In this document: positions 1 through 11,705 of the stretch, one piece after another
Layout: the number at the start of each line of letters is the position of its first letter
How positions within the stretch are numbered: position 1 is the first letter of the stretch
Assembly: GCF_901709675.1 (NCBI RefSeq)
Contig: NC_051088.1
Span: forward strand, 21,552,693-21,616,692
Length of the DNA: 64,000 nt
Direction: 5' to 3'
From: Syngnathus acus
Lineage: Eukaryota > Chordata > Actinopteri > Syngnathiformes > Syngnathidae
Position numbers and translations under genes: made by a program
Notes under the pieces: model-generated
Database searches by the model: none
Told to the model about the DNA's origin: nothing
The model's input: the letters and a program-made list of their open reading frames with translations, nothing else

Positions 1-412
1 TTAAATGATGGTTCCTTGGGTAATCCTTAGTGACCCGTAAGCACGGCCCGTCTCCCCCTACCCCCGGGCGAGTCTTAATGCGCTCTGGTGTCTCTTTCCA
101 CCGAAGTGACGTGTGGAACTCCATAAATGTGATTTAGAGTGTTTGTGCGCGGAATGAGCAAACACATGAGCACGGCTTCAGCTCGCATCAGGCCGGCGAG
201 GATGAAGAGGAAGCTGGTAAGCGGAGAAAGCGCTTACTTGTGCGCACACGGAAAGGGAAGGCGAAGGTGGAGGCGGTCCCGAGGCCGCCGGAGATTCTGA
301 GAACGACAACTTTGAAGGTTGAAAAATTGTGCTTGTCGCTTTATTGGGCATAGCACACAATGAGCGTGGTTTTTTTTTTCTGACGTAGTGCCAACATCCG
401 GACCGACTAAAT
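1..412. other. Unique non-coding DNA
   Basis: No coding, RNA or repeat signal is recognised. Reading frames here are short and show no domain. A run of T lies at about 371-379. The stretch ends at the 8-bp target site of the hAT element that follows. Confidence 0.6.
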
Positions 413-1034
413 CAGGGGTGTCAAATTTATTTTCGTTACGGGTCACGTTGTAGTCAGTTTCCCTCGGAGAGCCATAATGACAATGACAGTATAGGCTACG
501 CAACAAACAGATGAATAACTAGTTTTGAAATCAGAGACTTGTAAAAAATGTTCAAATAGTTTAAAAAGATGAATGGTAATAAAAATTGCTAGCAATATCT
601 CTTACAATTTGTAATTTTAGTAATGACAAAGTCATTGCAAAATTTGTCGACGCAGGCCACAGAAAATGATGTGGCGGGCCGTAATCAGAGACTCGTAAAA
701 ACTGCTCATATCATTTAAAAAAATAAATGGTAATAAAAATTGCTAGCAATATCTCTATTCTTAAAAAGTGAAGTTAATTTGTAATTTTAGTCATTGCAAA
801 ATTTGTCTTCGCGGCCCGCAGAAAATGATGTGGAGGGCCGGAATCAGAGACTAGTAAAAACTGTTCAAATAGTTTAAAAAGATGAATGGTAATAAAAACG
901 GCTAGCAATATCCCTATTTTTAAATAGTGAAGACAATTTGTAATTTTAGTCATTGCAAAATTTTTCTTCGCGGGCCACAGAAAATGATGTGGCGGGTCGT
1001 ATCTGGCACCCGAACCTTGACTTTGACACCGATG
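413..1034 (-). mobile_element. Non-autonomous hAT-type element (MITE), internally expanded
   Basis: The left end reads CAGGGGTGTCAAA and the right end, read on the minus strand, CATCGGTGTCAAA, so the termini are an imperfect inverted repeat of the hAT kind. The flanks are GACTAAAT (405-412) and TACTAAAT (1035-1042), an 8-bp target-site duplication with one mismatch, the length expected of hAT transposition. There is no transposase frame, so any movement depended on an enzyme encoded elsewhere. Compared with its relatives at 5636, 33012 and 50270 (about 320-345 bp) this copy is nearly twice as long because an internal segment is present three times. Strand is assigned by taking the GGCCC-rich end as the 5' end. 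One short frame (953-1261) overlaps its right end and is not a gene. Confidence 0.8.
531..1002. repeat. Three tandem units inside the hAT element (about 154-159 bp each)
   Basis: Units begin at TCAGAGACT at 531, 685 and 844. Each runs through a TAATTTTAGTCATTGCAAAA-like core to a GATGTGG(C/A)GGGCCG end. The related element at 5636-5978 has this segment once, so the array is an expansion within this copy or its source. Units differ by scattered substitutions and small gaps (by eye about 85-90 percent alike), so the expansion is not very recent. Confidence 0.85.
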
Positions 1035-2264
1035 TACTAAATGATGACACTGATGACTTTCTACAGCCTACAGCACTCCGTATCAATGCTCCGGCCGGCC
1101 GCGTCACGTTTCAGCAACTCCCGTACTCATCCGCTCGGTTGCGGCGTGTGCAAACAAAAAAAAAAAAAACGTGCCCTTTTGACCGCCTGCTTGGGCTAAA
1201 TCACAACGGACTGCAGAAAGTGACTTGGGCGAGGCGTGATGGGATTATTCCAAGATGGTGACCTTGTTGGACACTGTTGTGTTCCCAGCAGATGAAGAAT
1301 AGAAGACATCAGCGCTGATCCCATCACGCTGGGATCATCCGTCAGATTACTTGGCACTCTGCTGTCCAAATTCCTATAATTACCTTCCGACTTTGTTTAC
1401 ATCAGAAAAACCCAGGCCGGATGCTAAATGTACATCGCTAATGGTAGCAAGACGAAAACCTTTGAATAAAAGCTCACGTGTGTTAAGTGACGTCTCCTTT
1501 GCTTAGATTTGACTTTTATTTGGCACGTGAAAACCTTTAAGGCGTTTAAAATATGGCGCCCGGGTTTTCTCGAGGCAGGATGCTCATAACTCTTGTGTTT
1601 TGAAGGTAAAAGTGGAGAGCGCTTGATTCCACGCTGGCTCTATTTTTAGTTTGACATCTGAAGCATCCACGGAGTCTAAATGTGGGAAAAGCCTGTCCGC
1701 CTTCCTCCCTTAGCGTCTGATGATTCCCAGCAAGCCCCGCGTGTGTGTACATGTGTGCGTGTGCGTGCACGTGTGGGTGTGAGAATACATGAGAGTGTGT
1801 GAATGGACAGCAGAGGACTGTGGGAGGACTTCCTCTGTGGATCCTCTCTGTTTTCTTTTCAGAGAATGACATTCCGAAGCTGTTTCACTTTTCAGGCAGG
1901 AAGTGAAAAGCATCCCATCGTGATTAAAACCAGCAACGGCAACAGATCAGCTCCAGCGCCGCCGCCGAGTTTGGAGTGTTGACACAAAGTCAAACACTGC
2001 TGAGATATTGTTTCATAAATCTGAGTTAGTGGACAAATAGTACATTCTGGTCTGGGAAAGAGCATCGCCCGTTGATTTGGGAGAGGAAAACTTGCCAGCA
2101 ACAAAAGCATCACAGCGGCGCCGCTGACAGGAAGTTGATGGCACGTTTGGACCAGCGTGTTGCCAACCCGTTTAGGATTAGAACAGGTTGTTCAGAAACC
2201 ATTCATCAGCTCAGGTGGTCCATCCTGACTTCAACTATCATTTGCTAGACCAATTAATAAAAGA
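1035..2264. other. Unique non-coding DNA
   Basis: No coding or RNA gene is supported. It contains a poly-A tract near 1147-1160 and a GT-rich imperfect microsatellite at about 1739-1801, which accounts for the histidine-rich minus-strand frames there. Confidence 0.55.
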
Positions 2265-2400
2265 CCATTAAAAAAAAATAATAATAGCAAGAACATAAAA
2301 AAAAATAAAATTAAATACATTAGGGTTAGGGTTAATTAACTAAATAAAACATTAAAATAAAATACATATAAAAATAAAATATATATAATTTGTTTTTGGA
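2265..2400. repeat. A/T-rich low-complexity tract
   Basis: Runs of A and AAAATAAAATA-like sequence with no longer structure, surrounding a short telomere-like motif at 2320-2335. Confidence 0.7.
2320..2335 (+). repeat. Short interstitial telomere-like repeat
   Basis: TTAGGGTTAGGGTTAA is two and a half units of the vertebrate telomere repeat inside an A-rich tract. It is one of three such sites in the window (others at 20314-20367 and 40603-40620). It is short enough to be chance or a repair scar. Confidence 0.6.
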
Positions 2401-4170
2401 CCACTTCCAATATTTATTTAATAAAACATCTTATTGATAGAAATTATATAAATCAAAAGGAGTGAGCTCTCATAGAGTCAAAATATTTTATACCCCACAC
2501 TAAATAGTTAAAGGTCCTTTTAACATTTCTAAAATCCTAAAGTGTATTCCCAGCCCCATGTATGGATGGATGGATGTTCTGGCTGGAAACACAATGTTGA
2601 TTTTGGTCTGCGGCTCAATTGTGCACTTCCTGCTGCAGCCACAGAAAGGCCCACATGGACGAATGACAAGTTAAAGGAGATCTCGTTCGGCCCCTCCGCA
2701 GTAACTGGGTTGACGCACTGAGGACGGGATTTAAAAAGATCCCAAATGGTATCTATTAAGTTGTTGGTAAACGTGTTTTACGAGATTTGTGCGATCTTTT
2801 ACAAAAACCCCAAATGGAGCTAACGTGTGTTCTTTTGCCAAGAGCTATAAAAACGGCTACAAAACTAAACAGTGGACATGATAAACAAGAGTGAATCATT
2901 GAAATTTACTCAGCAAACTACAGCATCACATTTTCTGCTTTTCCTTCTCCTTATGTGGGGACTTTGATTGTATTTGAAAAAAAAATTCTTAACCGTATTA
3001 CAATGGAAGGATAAAATACATGTGCAATCTTTTATAGGTCAAACAAAAAATGTAACTCTGAACGGATGTGTTAGAAAAAAATATTTTAAATATATTTCAA
3101 TTTTATTTTGATTATTTTATTTTGTTTAAATTTGATTTAAAAAGTATTTAATTAAATAAATGTTACATTTTAAATATATTTTGAGATTGAGAAATGTACT
3201 AAGCAGTCATATTGCACATAATCCTGATTGCACCCAGATCAGCTTCCACATCTGGTCGGGTGTGCAATCAAGTTTCCGCCCGTGTTCGCACTTGGAATCC
3301 TTGACTAAATCAGGCCCTGAATTGTAAAAATTCTTCTGAGGAGGTAAAACTTCTATAATTAGTGGTAATGAGCAAACACAAGACAGAAAGAAACTTCCAT
3401 CGCCGAGAGCAAAAGACAAAAACAAAGTGAGCTGTTCGCCGCTGCCAAGGTGTCACTCAGCGAGCCGTTCGGACCAGGCAGACAATTTGGAGTGCCCTCC
3501 GACCCGCTTCTCGCTCATTTGCATCCGCAGCCAGCGTGCGTGGGCTTGCAAGTTGGGCTACTTGGGCTCTGATTGTATGCATCCGACTTATCAACGGTAA
3601 AGAGGTTAAACGGATGTCAGATATTCAAATAGACAAATGCGGATAAGAGTGAAAACTCTCATTTGTCAAGTTGAAACATCCAAAAGGCTCGCCCACGCTG
3701 GCGTCAGTTTCGCCAAGATCAATTTAAAAGGGTGCAAGGGGCTATGGGGTTATTTTTAGGGCTGGCCACCCTTCAGCACCGCAAAGTATTCTTTCCTAAA
3801 AAATGCATGAACATTGGAGGGGATTGAAAATGCATCACTCATGCATCATGGACGAGAGTCTCTGTAACGCTTGTCATGGCTCCAGATCGGGAGAAGTGAA
3901 ACCTATCCTTCTTTCCCTCCCAAACTCAGCCTGTAGCATGGCTCCCATTGGTGAATTATTCACCAGGGCACAGAAGTGGCCTGGTGATGACTCCACACCA
4001 AGGAAGCTTTCTTGTTGTTCTCAACACAACAACACGGACAAGCTCACTAAAAAAAAAAAGATGACTTTATTGGTGTTAGGGTGGAAGATAAGTCCGCAGA
4101 AAAAAAACACATCCACATTCACACGGACGATACATGCGGAATTGTTATTTTTCAATCAAACAGTTATTGT
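2401..4170. other. Unique non-coding DNA with an AT-rich block
   Basis: No gene is supported. An AT-rich block of ATTTTA-type sequence lies at about 3070-3190, and a short GGAT tract at about 2565-2576. The frame at 3803-4177 has no recognisable domain and ends in simple sequence. Confidence 0.55.
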
Positions 4171-4302
4171 TATTTAGAAATATATATATATATTTTATTT
4201 ATTTATTTGATATGTTTATTTATTTATTTGTTCATATTTAAATATATATTTTTATTTTTTTATATACATATATTTTTTATATATATATTTTTATTTGTAC
4301 AG
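4171..4302. repeat. AT-rich simple repeat (TTTA/TATA)
   Basis: Alternating ATATAT and TTTATTTA tracts. The apparent frame across it is a low-complexity Tyr/Ile/Phe string and is not coding. Confidence 0.8.
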
Positions 4303-5530
4303 CTCATTTTACAACAGCTGCAGCTGTAACAAAGCACTTCACACATAGCCATGGGAAAACCACAAAGACGGTGGAAATGGTCAATTGAAATACAAATTAA
4401 TATATTAAGGGGGCATGGTGGGCTAATAAAAACAGTTCTGAGGTGTCTTAATATGTCTGTGGTGAGCTTTGCTAAAAAACAACAACTCAAGGATCAAGAA
4501 TGGAAACAGTTGTGTTTCTCACAAACGAGGCCGATTTATTACCCGTCTGGTTAAAATTTGAATAGCATGCTTGGACGTTACGTTGGTACGTTAACGTTAG
4601 CAAAGTCTGCGGGTGGTCGGCCGCCATGACGGACAGCCACTCACCTTCTGACAGCAACCACTTGCGCTCAGAGGAGTCCAATTGATTTCACGCGTGCGTC
4701 ACTGTCACAACGTGGCGGGGTCCGGCTTTAAACGCACTCCCGCCACTGTCGGATAAATCACGTCAAACGCCACTTTGCCGTCCCTCCTTTGTGGGTAATT
4801 GCAGCGTTGCCGTCCTCCCGTAAACGTTCAATCCCTCCATCCGTCAACTGATTGGCTCCGGCGGCAGCGGGGGAGCTACTTCCTGTCAGAGCCGCCAAAG
4901 GGATGTGAAATTTAAGAGGCACGGGAGATCAGATATCTATCAGCGCTCTACAAGCACACATCAATTGTTAAGAGTGTTTTATCAAGACGGAGAGGCGAGT
5001 TATGACTCTTCCATCACGAGTCCGTACGTCGAGAGACCCTGTGGGAGATACACCCTCAGAGGTGACGGAGATTATTTGCTCCGACCGCATCGCTCAGGTG
5101 AAAAACAAAGTATCCAGTTATTTTCCCGAGGCTATCCGCGTTGCCCTGAACGTGAGTGCTCTGCCATTTAACCGAGTGGTGCAATTCCCACAGTAGACTT
5201 CACTGATTAACAGGCCTTCGACTACAGGAGGCAGAGCTAAGTGCTGGAATTAGGTTCAATCTATATTATTCCCAGGGGGCAATTTGATTCACGGCCAGGA
5301 ATGTTACACTCACGTTGCGTACAGTAAGCTTGTACGTAGAAAGAAAACAACCAAAAACTGAGAACGAGAGGGTCAGGTTTGAAATCGGAAAGAAGCTGCA
5401 CGATTACACCTTTTGAGGATCTTGAGCCAGAAAAAATAAATAGCTGTCCAAATGTAACTTCTTTCAGAGACCCTAATGAGGACAATGGGAAAAAAAAGTT
5501 TTTAGCACCTCGAAGCCTGCAGAAATTTAG
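4303..5530. other. Unique non-coding DNA
   Basis: No repeat or gene is identified. A short plus-strand frame at about 5002-5196 has a fairly protein-like composition, but it matches no family I recognise and lacks convincing splice borders. Confidence 0.5.
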
Positions 5531-5633
5531 TGTGGAGGTTTGCCTGGTCTTGCGTGGGTTTCCTCAGCACGTTCGAGCTTCCCCACACATCCCAAAAAAT
5601 GTGTGTTGTCCATAGCAGTGATTGTTTGTCCAT
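5531..5633 (+). mobile_element. Degenerate fragment of the tRNA-derived SINE (body)
   Basis: It carries in order the landmarks of the SINE body seen complete at 45718-46084: TGTGGAGGTTTGC, TGCGTGGGTTTCCTC, CACATCCCAAAAAATG and TTGTTTGTCC. Neither the tRNA-like head nor the tail is present. It is old, and the hAT element at 5636 begins directly after it, so the hAT insertion may have cut the SINE. Confidence 0.7.
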
Positions 5634-5635
5634 AC

Positions 5636-5978
5636 CAGGGGTGTCAAACTAATTTTTGTCGCAGGCCGCATCATAGTCATAGTTTCCTTCGGAGGTCCAT
5701 TATGATTGTCGAAGCTTCATATATTGTATACAGTATAGGCTACACAAGAAACTGATGAATAATTAGCTTTAAAATCAGAGAGTAGTAAAAACTGTTCAAA
5801 TATTTAAAAAATTGAATAGAAATAAAAATTGCTAACAATAACTATTTTTTAAAAAATGAGCAATTTTTTTAATTTCGTACTGACACATGAAGTCGATGCA
5901 CAATTTGTCTTCGCGGGTCACATAAAATGATGTGGCGGGCCGTATCTGGCCCCTGGGACTTGAGTTTGACACCATACA
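5636..5978 (-). mobile_element. Non-autonomous hAT-type element (single internal unit)
   Basis: It starts CAGGGGTGTCAAACT and closes with the complementary sequence GAGTTTGACACC near 5962-5973. Internal landmarks are GTCGCAGGCCGCATCATAG near the left, TCAGAGAGTAGTAAAAACTG in the middle and GATGTGGCGGGCCGTATCTGG at the right. The last few bases of the right terminus look lost or mutated, and the 8-bp duplication is only partly visible (CCATAC on both sides). No transposase is encoded. This copy shows the ancestral internal organisation that is tripled at 413-1034. Confidence 0.75.
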
Positions 5979-6865
5979 TACGGTTTTCTAGTATTTTTCA
6001 CACTTGTTACGTTCCCCTGCTGAATTTTGGACGGAGAACTGGCCATCATCCAATTGCACGGCATGTTTGTTGCTGAACTGACTTTTAGGGTAAGAAGTCG
6101 TTTGACAGACTTGTCTGAATGATCCGACGATGCCGCTGTTGATGGAGGAGGCGTCAACCTGCCCTCTCCGTGAAACTAATAACGGCCAAATGTCGAGGAG
6201 GTACACCGTATTAAATCAAAGAGGCAACAGGAGAACACGGCCGGGGAGGGTTCCGTACATAATGTGAGCGGTAAATCCTAAAATCAAAACTCAGCATCCT
6301 ATGCTTTCCAAATGCACCGCTGTCATAAAAGCATTCCCATCGACAAATGAGTCTGCGGGAAAGGTCAATAGTTAATTGAATAATCTATCACCTTGGGATG
6401 GACAGAGCGCAGCATGCCACGCAATCAATGACAGGCGCATTAAAAGGTCAGCCACAGACTGCTATGATAAGTCACCTGGCTAATGTTTTGTGTGCTTGGA
6501 CACAGCCAATGCCCAACACCATCCAACATGCACATGCTGATAACATAAGAGCGGCCCGAGCTTTAACTTAAATGTACGATACTTGGTGTCTACCTGTTGT
6601 CGGACTGTTTGTGGAACAATACGCGTGTATACAGCTTGACAATGGAGAATTGTTGGTGGATCCAACTTTTTGGAGCTTGTGTACCCTCATACATTTTGAT
6701 GATTTTTAAGAAGTAGAACGTAACACAACCCTTGGTGTTTTTCCATATTTTCTTTTGTGTTGCTTTTTCTGAATGTTGCTAATATTCAGGATTGCTATCT
6801 TTCCATGAGACGTCCATCTAGCTCCTTCTCCTTACCGGTTTTCTGTTGCCTGAGGCATTCATAAG
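5979..6865. other. Unique non-coding DNA
   Basis: Moderate-complexity sequence with no recognised repeat, RNA or coding signal. Confidence 0.5.
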
Positions 6866-7010
6866 ACATTTTATATTTTATTTATATTTATTTATTTATT
6901 GATTGATTTATTGTGATTTTTTTTTTAAATTGACTTATTTTTATTTTTTGATTTACATTTTTGTATATATAATTTATTTTATATATTTATATTATTTATG
7001 AAACATAATG
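6866..7010. repeat. AT-rich simple repeat (TATTTA)
   Basis: TTTATTTA and TTATATATTTAT tracts with no longer structure. Confidence 0.75.
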
Positions 7011-7996
7011 TATGTAATAAAAAACTTAGCCACAGATAAATGGTAGGTCAAGAAGCTCCCTGAGTAGAAGCACATGTGGCTAAAGCCAAACATTTGCAGC
7101 GTTTCTACTTTCTCGACCTGGATTTGACACCTCTGCACCTGGTTGGGAAACATTAACTCGTATCGGAAAATGTTATCAGTTCCTGATGACAATGTATTTC
7201 TTCTAAGGGCGCCTGCACCTGGCAAATACTCGATAATCGACATCCATTAGAGTGGAGGATAATATCTGAGGATAGCCGCTAATCCATCGTAAAAAAGACA
7301 TTGCAGGCACATGTAGACTGAAAGTATTGTATGGCTCCTCTCTCACATTAAAGTAAAAAAAAACAGAAGAGCAGTCTCATCTGCTTCAACCTCTCATTAA
7401 GTTTATTTTTGAAAGAGAGAAAAAGAGAAAGTTGAACGCGCTTGCCCTCTTTGCAGCAATGCATCATAAACACTACATCATAAAAACAGAGGTGGTGCAA
7501 TGCCGTAATGTGACATGTGACCTCTTTATTAAATACAGACGAATTACATTTCCTTATAATGCCACTTTGGTGTCGCTCGCACGCGAGCACAAAGCGTCGG
7601 TCACCGCAATGTAAACACGCGGCTTCCAAGAAAAACACAATAATTATGCAAATTTGTGAGGGAATAATTATGGCCGTATTCATTATTTATAGCAGCGACT
7701 AGGAGCTGAATGTAGCTTTCTGCTTTAATTGTGTGTGCGTAGAATTATGTCATTTATTTCAACCATTTCCAGCACAATTTCATTAGAACGGCGGCAGGCG
7801 AGAGGGACGGAGATTGCCAATTTGCTTCTGGCACGAGCGTCATCTTGTGTGTGTGCACGTCTAAATGTTTACTTTCCGGGCATATTGCTTCATGAAACCC
7901 ACAGAAATGAGTGAAATGAAGGAGAATCTCATTGATGTCGTCACACAAGCGCACAAAGCGCCTCATTTTTGCCAGTAATTGGACTCGCGCTCGCAT
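7011..7996. other. Unique non-coding DNA with an enhancer-like segment
   Basis: No gene is supported. The segment at about 7620-7770 has TAATTATGCAAAT (7641-7653, an overlapping homeodomain site and POU octamer) and AATAATTATGG (7662-7672), then a CATTATTTAT stretch. Such clustering is typical of conserved developmental enhancers, but conservation cannot be tested here. Confidence 0.4.
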
Positions 7997-8040
7997 GTTT
8001 GTTTCAAGCGGTTTTGACAAAGAGAAAAGTAGACAGAGGG
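7997..8040 (+). repeat. Left arm of a 44-bp inverted repeat
   Basis: This segment reappears inverted at 8701-8744 with two mismatches. It includes the motif GTTTCAAGCGGTTTTGAC. The arms enclose about 660 bp that include the ATCT microsatellite. Confidence 0.85.
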
Positions 8041-8530
8041 ATGGATAGCAACATTTCTCATTATTTCCCAGGAAGTTGGAAACTTTTCTCAAATGAAAAC
8101 GACGCCGTGAAGTGCGGCAGGACAGCCGCACGTCATCGGGATCATCGTGATTGGATCCATCAAGGGAGCAAGGGTGATCCTGGGTGACGTCTGCTTGTCA
8201 TGGCGTCGACCGCCACTGTCACCCTCGGAGCCGCTCTCGTCACCGTCAGGCTCGAGACAAACAATTAGACACGGGGCCGCTACCGTAACCGAAGCGCTTT
8301 TTCCAAAGTCTGACAAAGGTTCTTATAAACGTACAATCTTCTTACTGTATTTGTAAATCGGTTGCCATGTCACGCTTACCAGTCGTGGTGCAAGATCTTC
8401 CCTTGCGGATGAGATAGTCACGTAGGCAATCGGGGACAATCTCCATCGTGTGGCCCGTTTTGATTATCTCCGTATATCTATTTATCTATATCTATCTAAA
8501 TCGAGCGACCGACCTACCTAGTACCTCCCT
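8041..8530. other. Unique non-coding DNA between the inverted-repeat arms
   Basis: No coding signal is supported. GC- and CpG-rich sequence around 8100-8290 is followed by TATCTATTTATC-like sequence leading into the microsatellite. Confidence 0.5.
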
Positions 8531-8744
<214 letters not shown>

Positions 8745-10379
8745 GGCTTGATGTTGTTTATCCCCGACAAAAAATTCGGAACATTTAAAACAATAATCTA
8801 GTAGGACTGGAAAGCAAGAAGTGGAGATTCCTGATTCTTGACTTGTCATCGTTGTGTCTACGGGGGTCTACGGGTCATGGGTCAATGTCAGTTGTTCTTC
8901 GTGACTCCGGGGGGGATTCCCGTCATGTTCCCCTCGCAAGTGCTGTTGTTTTGTCATTGTCGCAGCGGTCATCCCAAATTCTCAAGTTCTTCTACTCCAA
9001 GACCTTTATAAACCCCGCCGTTCCATACTGTAACAGAAACTGACGTACCAAAACCCGTGAAATGTTCTAAAATATGAATTCTGGAGATTAGGAGCAACCA
9101 AGCAGTTGTTTGATTTTTGGGGTTTGGTTTGGTGGTAGGACGGCTTCTCCTAATCCATCACATTTCCCACTCAACATCCGGAACAGCGGTAGAAGGAAAA
9201 ACAATCACTTAAAGAGATAAAAAAAAAGGCTGATTTCATCCACCTCCTGATCTCTGAGGCTTCTCTCGCGGTTTGAGAATTGCCTCGGAGCTCATTGATA
9301 AAGGTGGGAGACGGGGAATTGAAGAAGGAAAAGGTAGACCGAGGGAAGAAATGTCTCCTTGGAGGTCACGCCGGCAAAATTGAAAGTCTCAGGTATAGCC
9401 GAGCCTGTCGGCTTAATAAAATGGATAGAATTTCAATTTGCCCTCGCCCCCTCCCCCCTCACTTAATGTATTGTTCTTGTAACAGAAGCCACGATCCGGT
9501 CGGCAGCCGAGAAATGCGCTTTATAGACACAAATAATCGTAAATTGAGAATGTCACCTTTAAGCCGGGGCATTTTTATTATTGTTTGCGCCGGTGCTGTT
9601 GAGTGGCTCTGATGCTTTATTCTCACCGGGACGCCCTGTCTTAGCGTTCACGCCGTTTTTTTGCTGTCTCTAGGCAAAGGAGCGAGACTCTGTGCTAAAT
9701 CACCGCTTCTCTTCCAGATGCTTGTGGGTGATTGATGGTGGATGGCGCACTTTTAAAATAAAGCCATCCATTAAGACCACCATTAGGCTCTGCAATCCGT
9801 ACCGGACTTGGGCACGATCGGGACTCGAGTGCCCGTACGACCCGATACGACCCGGTTATTCTATCCGTGAGCTATTTGGCTATTATTTGAATGTTACAGA
9901 GCCGTGTTTAGTTTATGGCGGCGGCTTTTATAGATCCTCGCTCGCAAGACGATATTAACTGCCTCTCCACGATATGAAGGAACAAGGGCTCTGGGGAGCT
10001 GTAGCGTAGCGGTAGCGTATACAGGTGCTTGTCTAATTAAAGTCCTGGGAGCTTCGGATATCGACACACATCTCGCTGCTCTGCTTCTTCCCTATGACTG
10101 CGACAAAACTGAGTCCAGAGAGAAAACATTCATATATTTAAATTCGATTTGCAACACTTGACTGACTTCAGCCGGCGTGCCGCGTGCACCTCGGATGGAC
10201 CTGTTTACTCCCGTCGCTCTTATTTGCATTATATGAGAACGCAAATTAACCAAGGAGGCCCTTTGTATTCGTCTCCATTTTAATTGAGAGCAGTAATTTT
10301 AAGGGGTTGCCGCGTTCATGCCGGGGAATATTGAGTTCTAATAAGTCGGGGCAACATTGGCAGGGAACACGGCTTATTA
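8745..10379. other. Unique non-coding DNA
   Basis: No repeat or gene is identified. GC-rich and AT-rich sub-blocks alternate (for example about 9400-9600 and 9700-9960) and look like non-repetitive regulatory DNA. A CTTCTCTTCCAG acceptor-like string near 9709-9718 has no supportable exon after it. Confidence 0.45.
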
Positions 10380-10540
10380 AGAAGAAGCAAGGTGGAGATG
10401 GACGTCACTGCAATACACCTAATCCTGAATATATTATACATTTGCATGCAAAAGTAAGATTTGAATATTAATTATGATATGCAGATGGGCGTTGCGTAAT
10501 TATTGCTGATTTAGAAGTATAATTGGATCAAAACTTTTTT
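10380..10540. promoter_or_regulatory. Candidate cis-regulatory segment (homeodomain/POU-like sites)
   Basis: Contains the perfect 12-bp palindrome TTTGCATGCAAA (10441-10452, two overlapping octamer-like halves), ATATTAATTATGAT at about 10465-10478 and GCGTAATTATTG at about 10494-10505 within 70 bp. The composition is non-repetitive. The assignment rests on motif clustering only. Confidence 0.25.
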
Positions 10541-11305
10541 TATTGGACTCAGCCGTGCTGAGATTTAAATGCAGAGTCATGGCTGAATCTGCTCAGCCCG
10601 CATTAAATTCGTTTTTGGAGGGGTTAGCAAGCCAGCCGATGACAAAGCAACAGCAAATAACGCAAGCGGGCAACTGCTCTGAACTTTTGAGCAAATGTAA
10701 GCTCGTGTTAGCATTCCGAGGACAAATCACAACTCGTCGTCTGCCAAAAGGTGGCTCGGATGCATCACGTGATGTGACACCCTCCACTTTCTTGTACAGA
10801 ATGGAATCCACGTTGGGTCACATGTGGAGCTAATTCACCTGGCACTCTTTGAGACTCCCATCCTACATTCCTTCACCCTCCCCCGTCTTGTGTTGTCAAA
10901 ACTTCATGAGTCATGACAGGCTGGTGTTCAAAGTGACCTGCTGGAAGTCGCTCCCACGCAGCCCTGAGTATCCCCACCACTCCCGTCAAAGTGAGGAGAG
11001 ATGCAAGAGGACCTCCGCTAACTCCTGTCATAACTGTCACGCCACTTGACAAGTGGCTGCTTGAAATATCTGGCGGGACCTGTCGCATTGAGCCGCCCCC
11101 CCCCCTCGCCCCCACCCCCGGCTGAATACTGGCCGTCAGCCGCTCAAAAGTGCTTCTGTTATATGCTTATCAACATTGTTCAGCCTTCTTCGAAACTCAG
11201 CTCAAGCCACATCACATTCTGAAATGAGCAAAAAACAGCAAGGGAAAAATGAAGCTTCAAGAGGCTTCGTGAACCAGTTGTTGTATTTTATGACGGCTGG
11301 TAACG

Positions 11306-11308
<3 letters not shown>
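10541..11308. other. Unique non-coding DNA
   Basis: No coding signal is supported. A C-rich tract lies at about 11093-11119. Confidence 0.5.
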
Positions 11309-11393
<85 letters not shown>

Positions 11394-11446
11394 TGTGTGG
11401 GTGTGTGCGTGTGTTTGTGTATATATACGTATATATATATATATAT
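11309..11446. repeat. (GT)n microsatellite grading into AT repeats
   Basis: An uninterrupted (GT)41 at 11309-11390 is followed by imperfect GT and then ATATAT sequence. It explains the poly-Cys/Val and poly-His/Thr frames. Confidence 0.95.
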
Positions 11447-11705
11447 AAAAATATGTAAATATAGAAACATATATATAGAGAGAAATTATGTAAATATAGA
11501 AAAAAATATATATGTAAATATATATATATACATATATAAATACAGAAAAAAAAAATATAGAATATATATAAATTATGTAAATATAGAAATATATACAAAG
11601 AGAGAGAAATTATGTAAATAGAGAAAAAATATATATGTAAATATATATACATATAGAAATATAGAAAAAATATATATAAATAAAAATAGAATATTGTATA
11701 AATAG
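11447..11705. repeat. AT-rich tandem duplication, period about 124 bp
   Basis: Landmark AGAAATTATGTAAATA occurs at 11481 and 11605, each followed by a matching AAAAAATATATATGTAAATA-type stretch. There are two imperfect units. The 207-residue minus-strand frame across this block is a translated simple repeat. Confidence 0.75.

Noticed and set aside
8160-8188. Second collagen-like reading (GSKGDPG)
   Set aside because: Only two Gly-X-Y triplets, stop codon follows at once, and there is no pyrimidine tract upstream for an acceptor.
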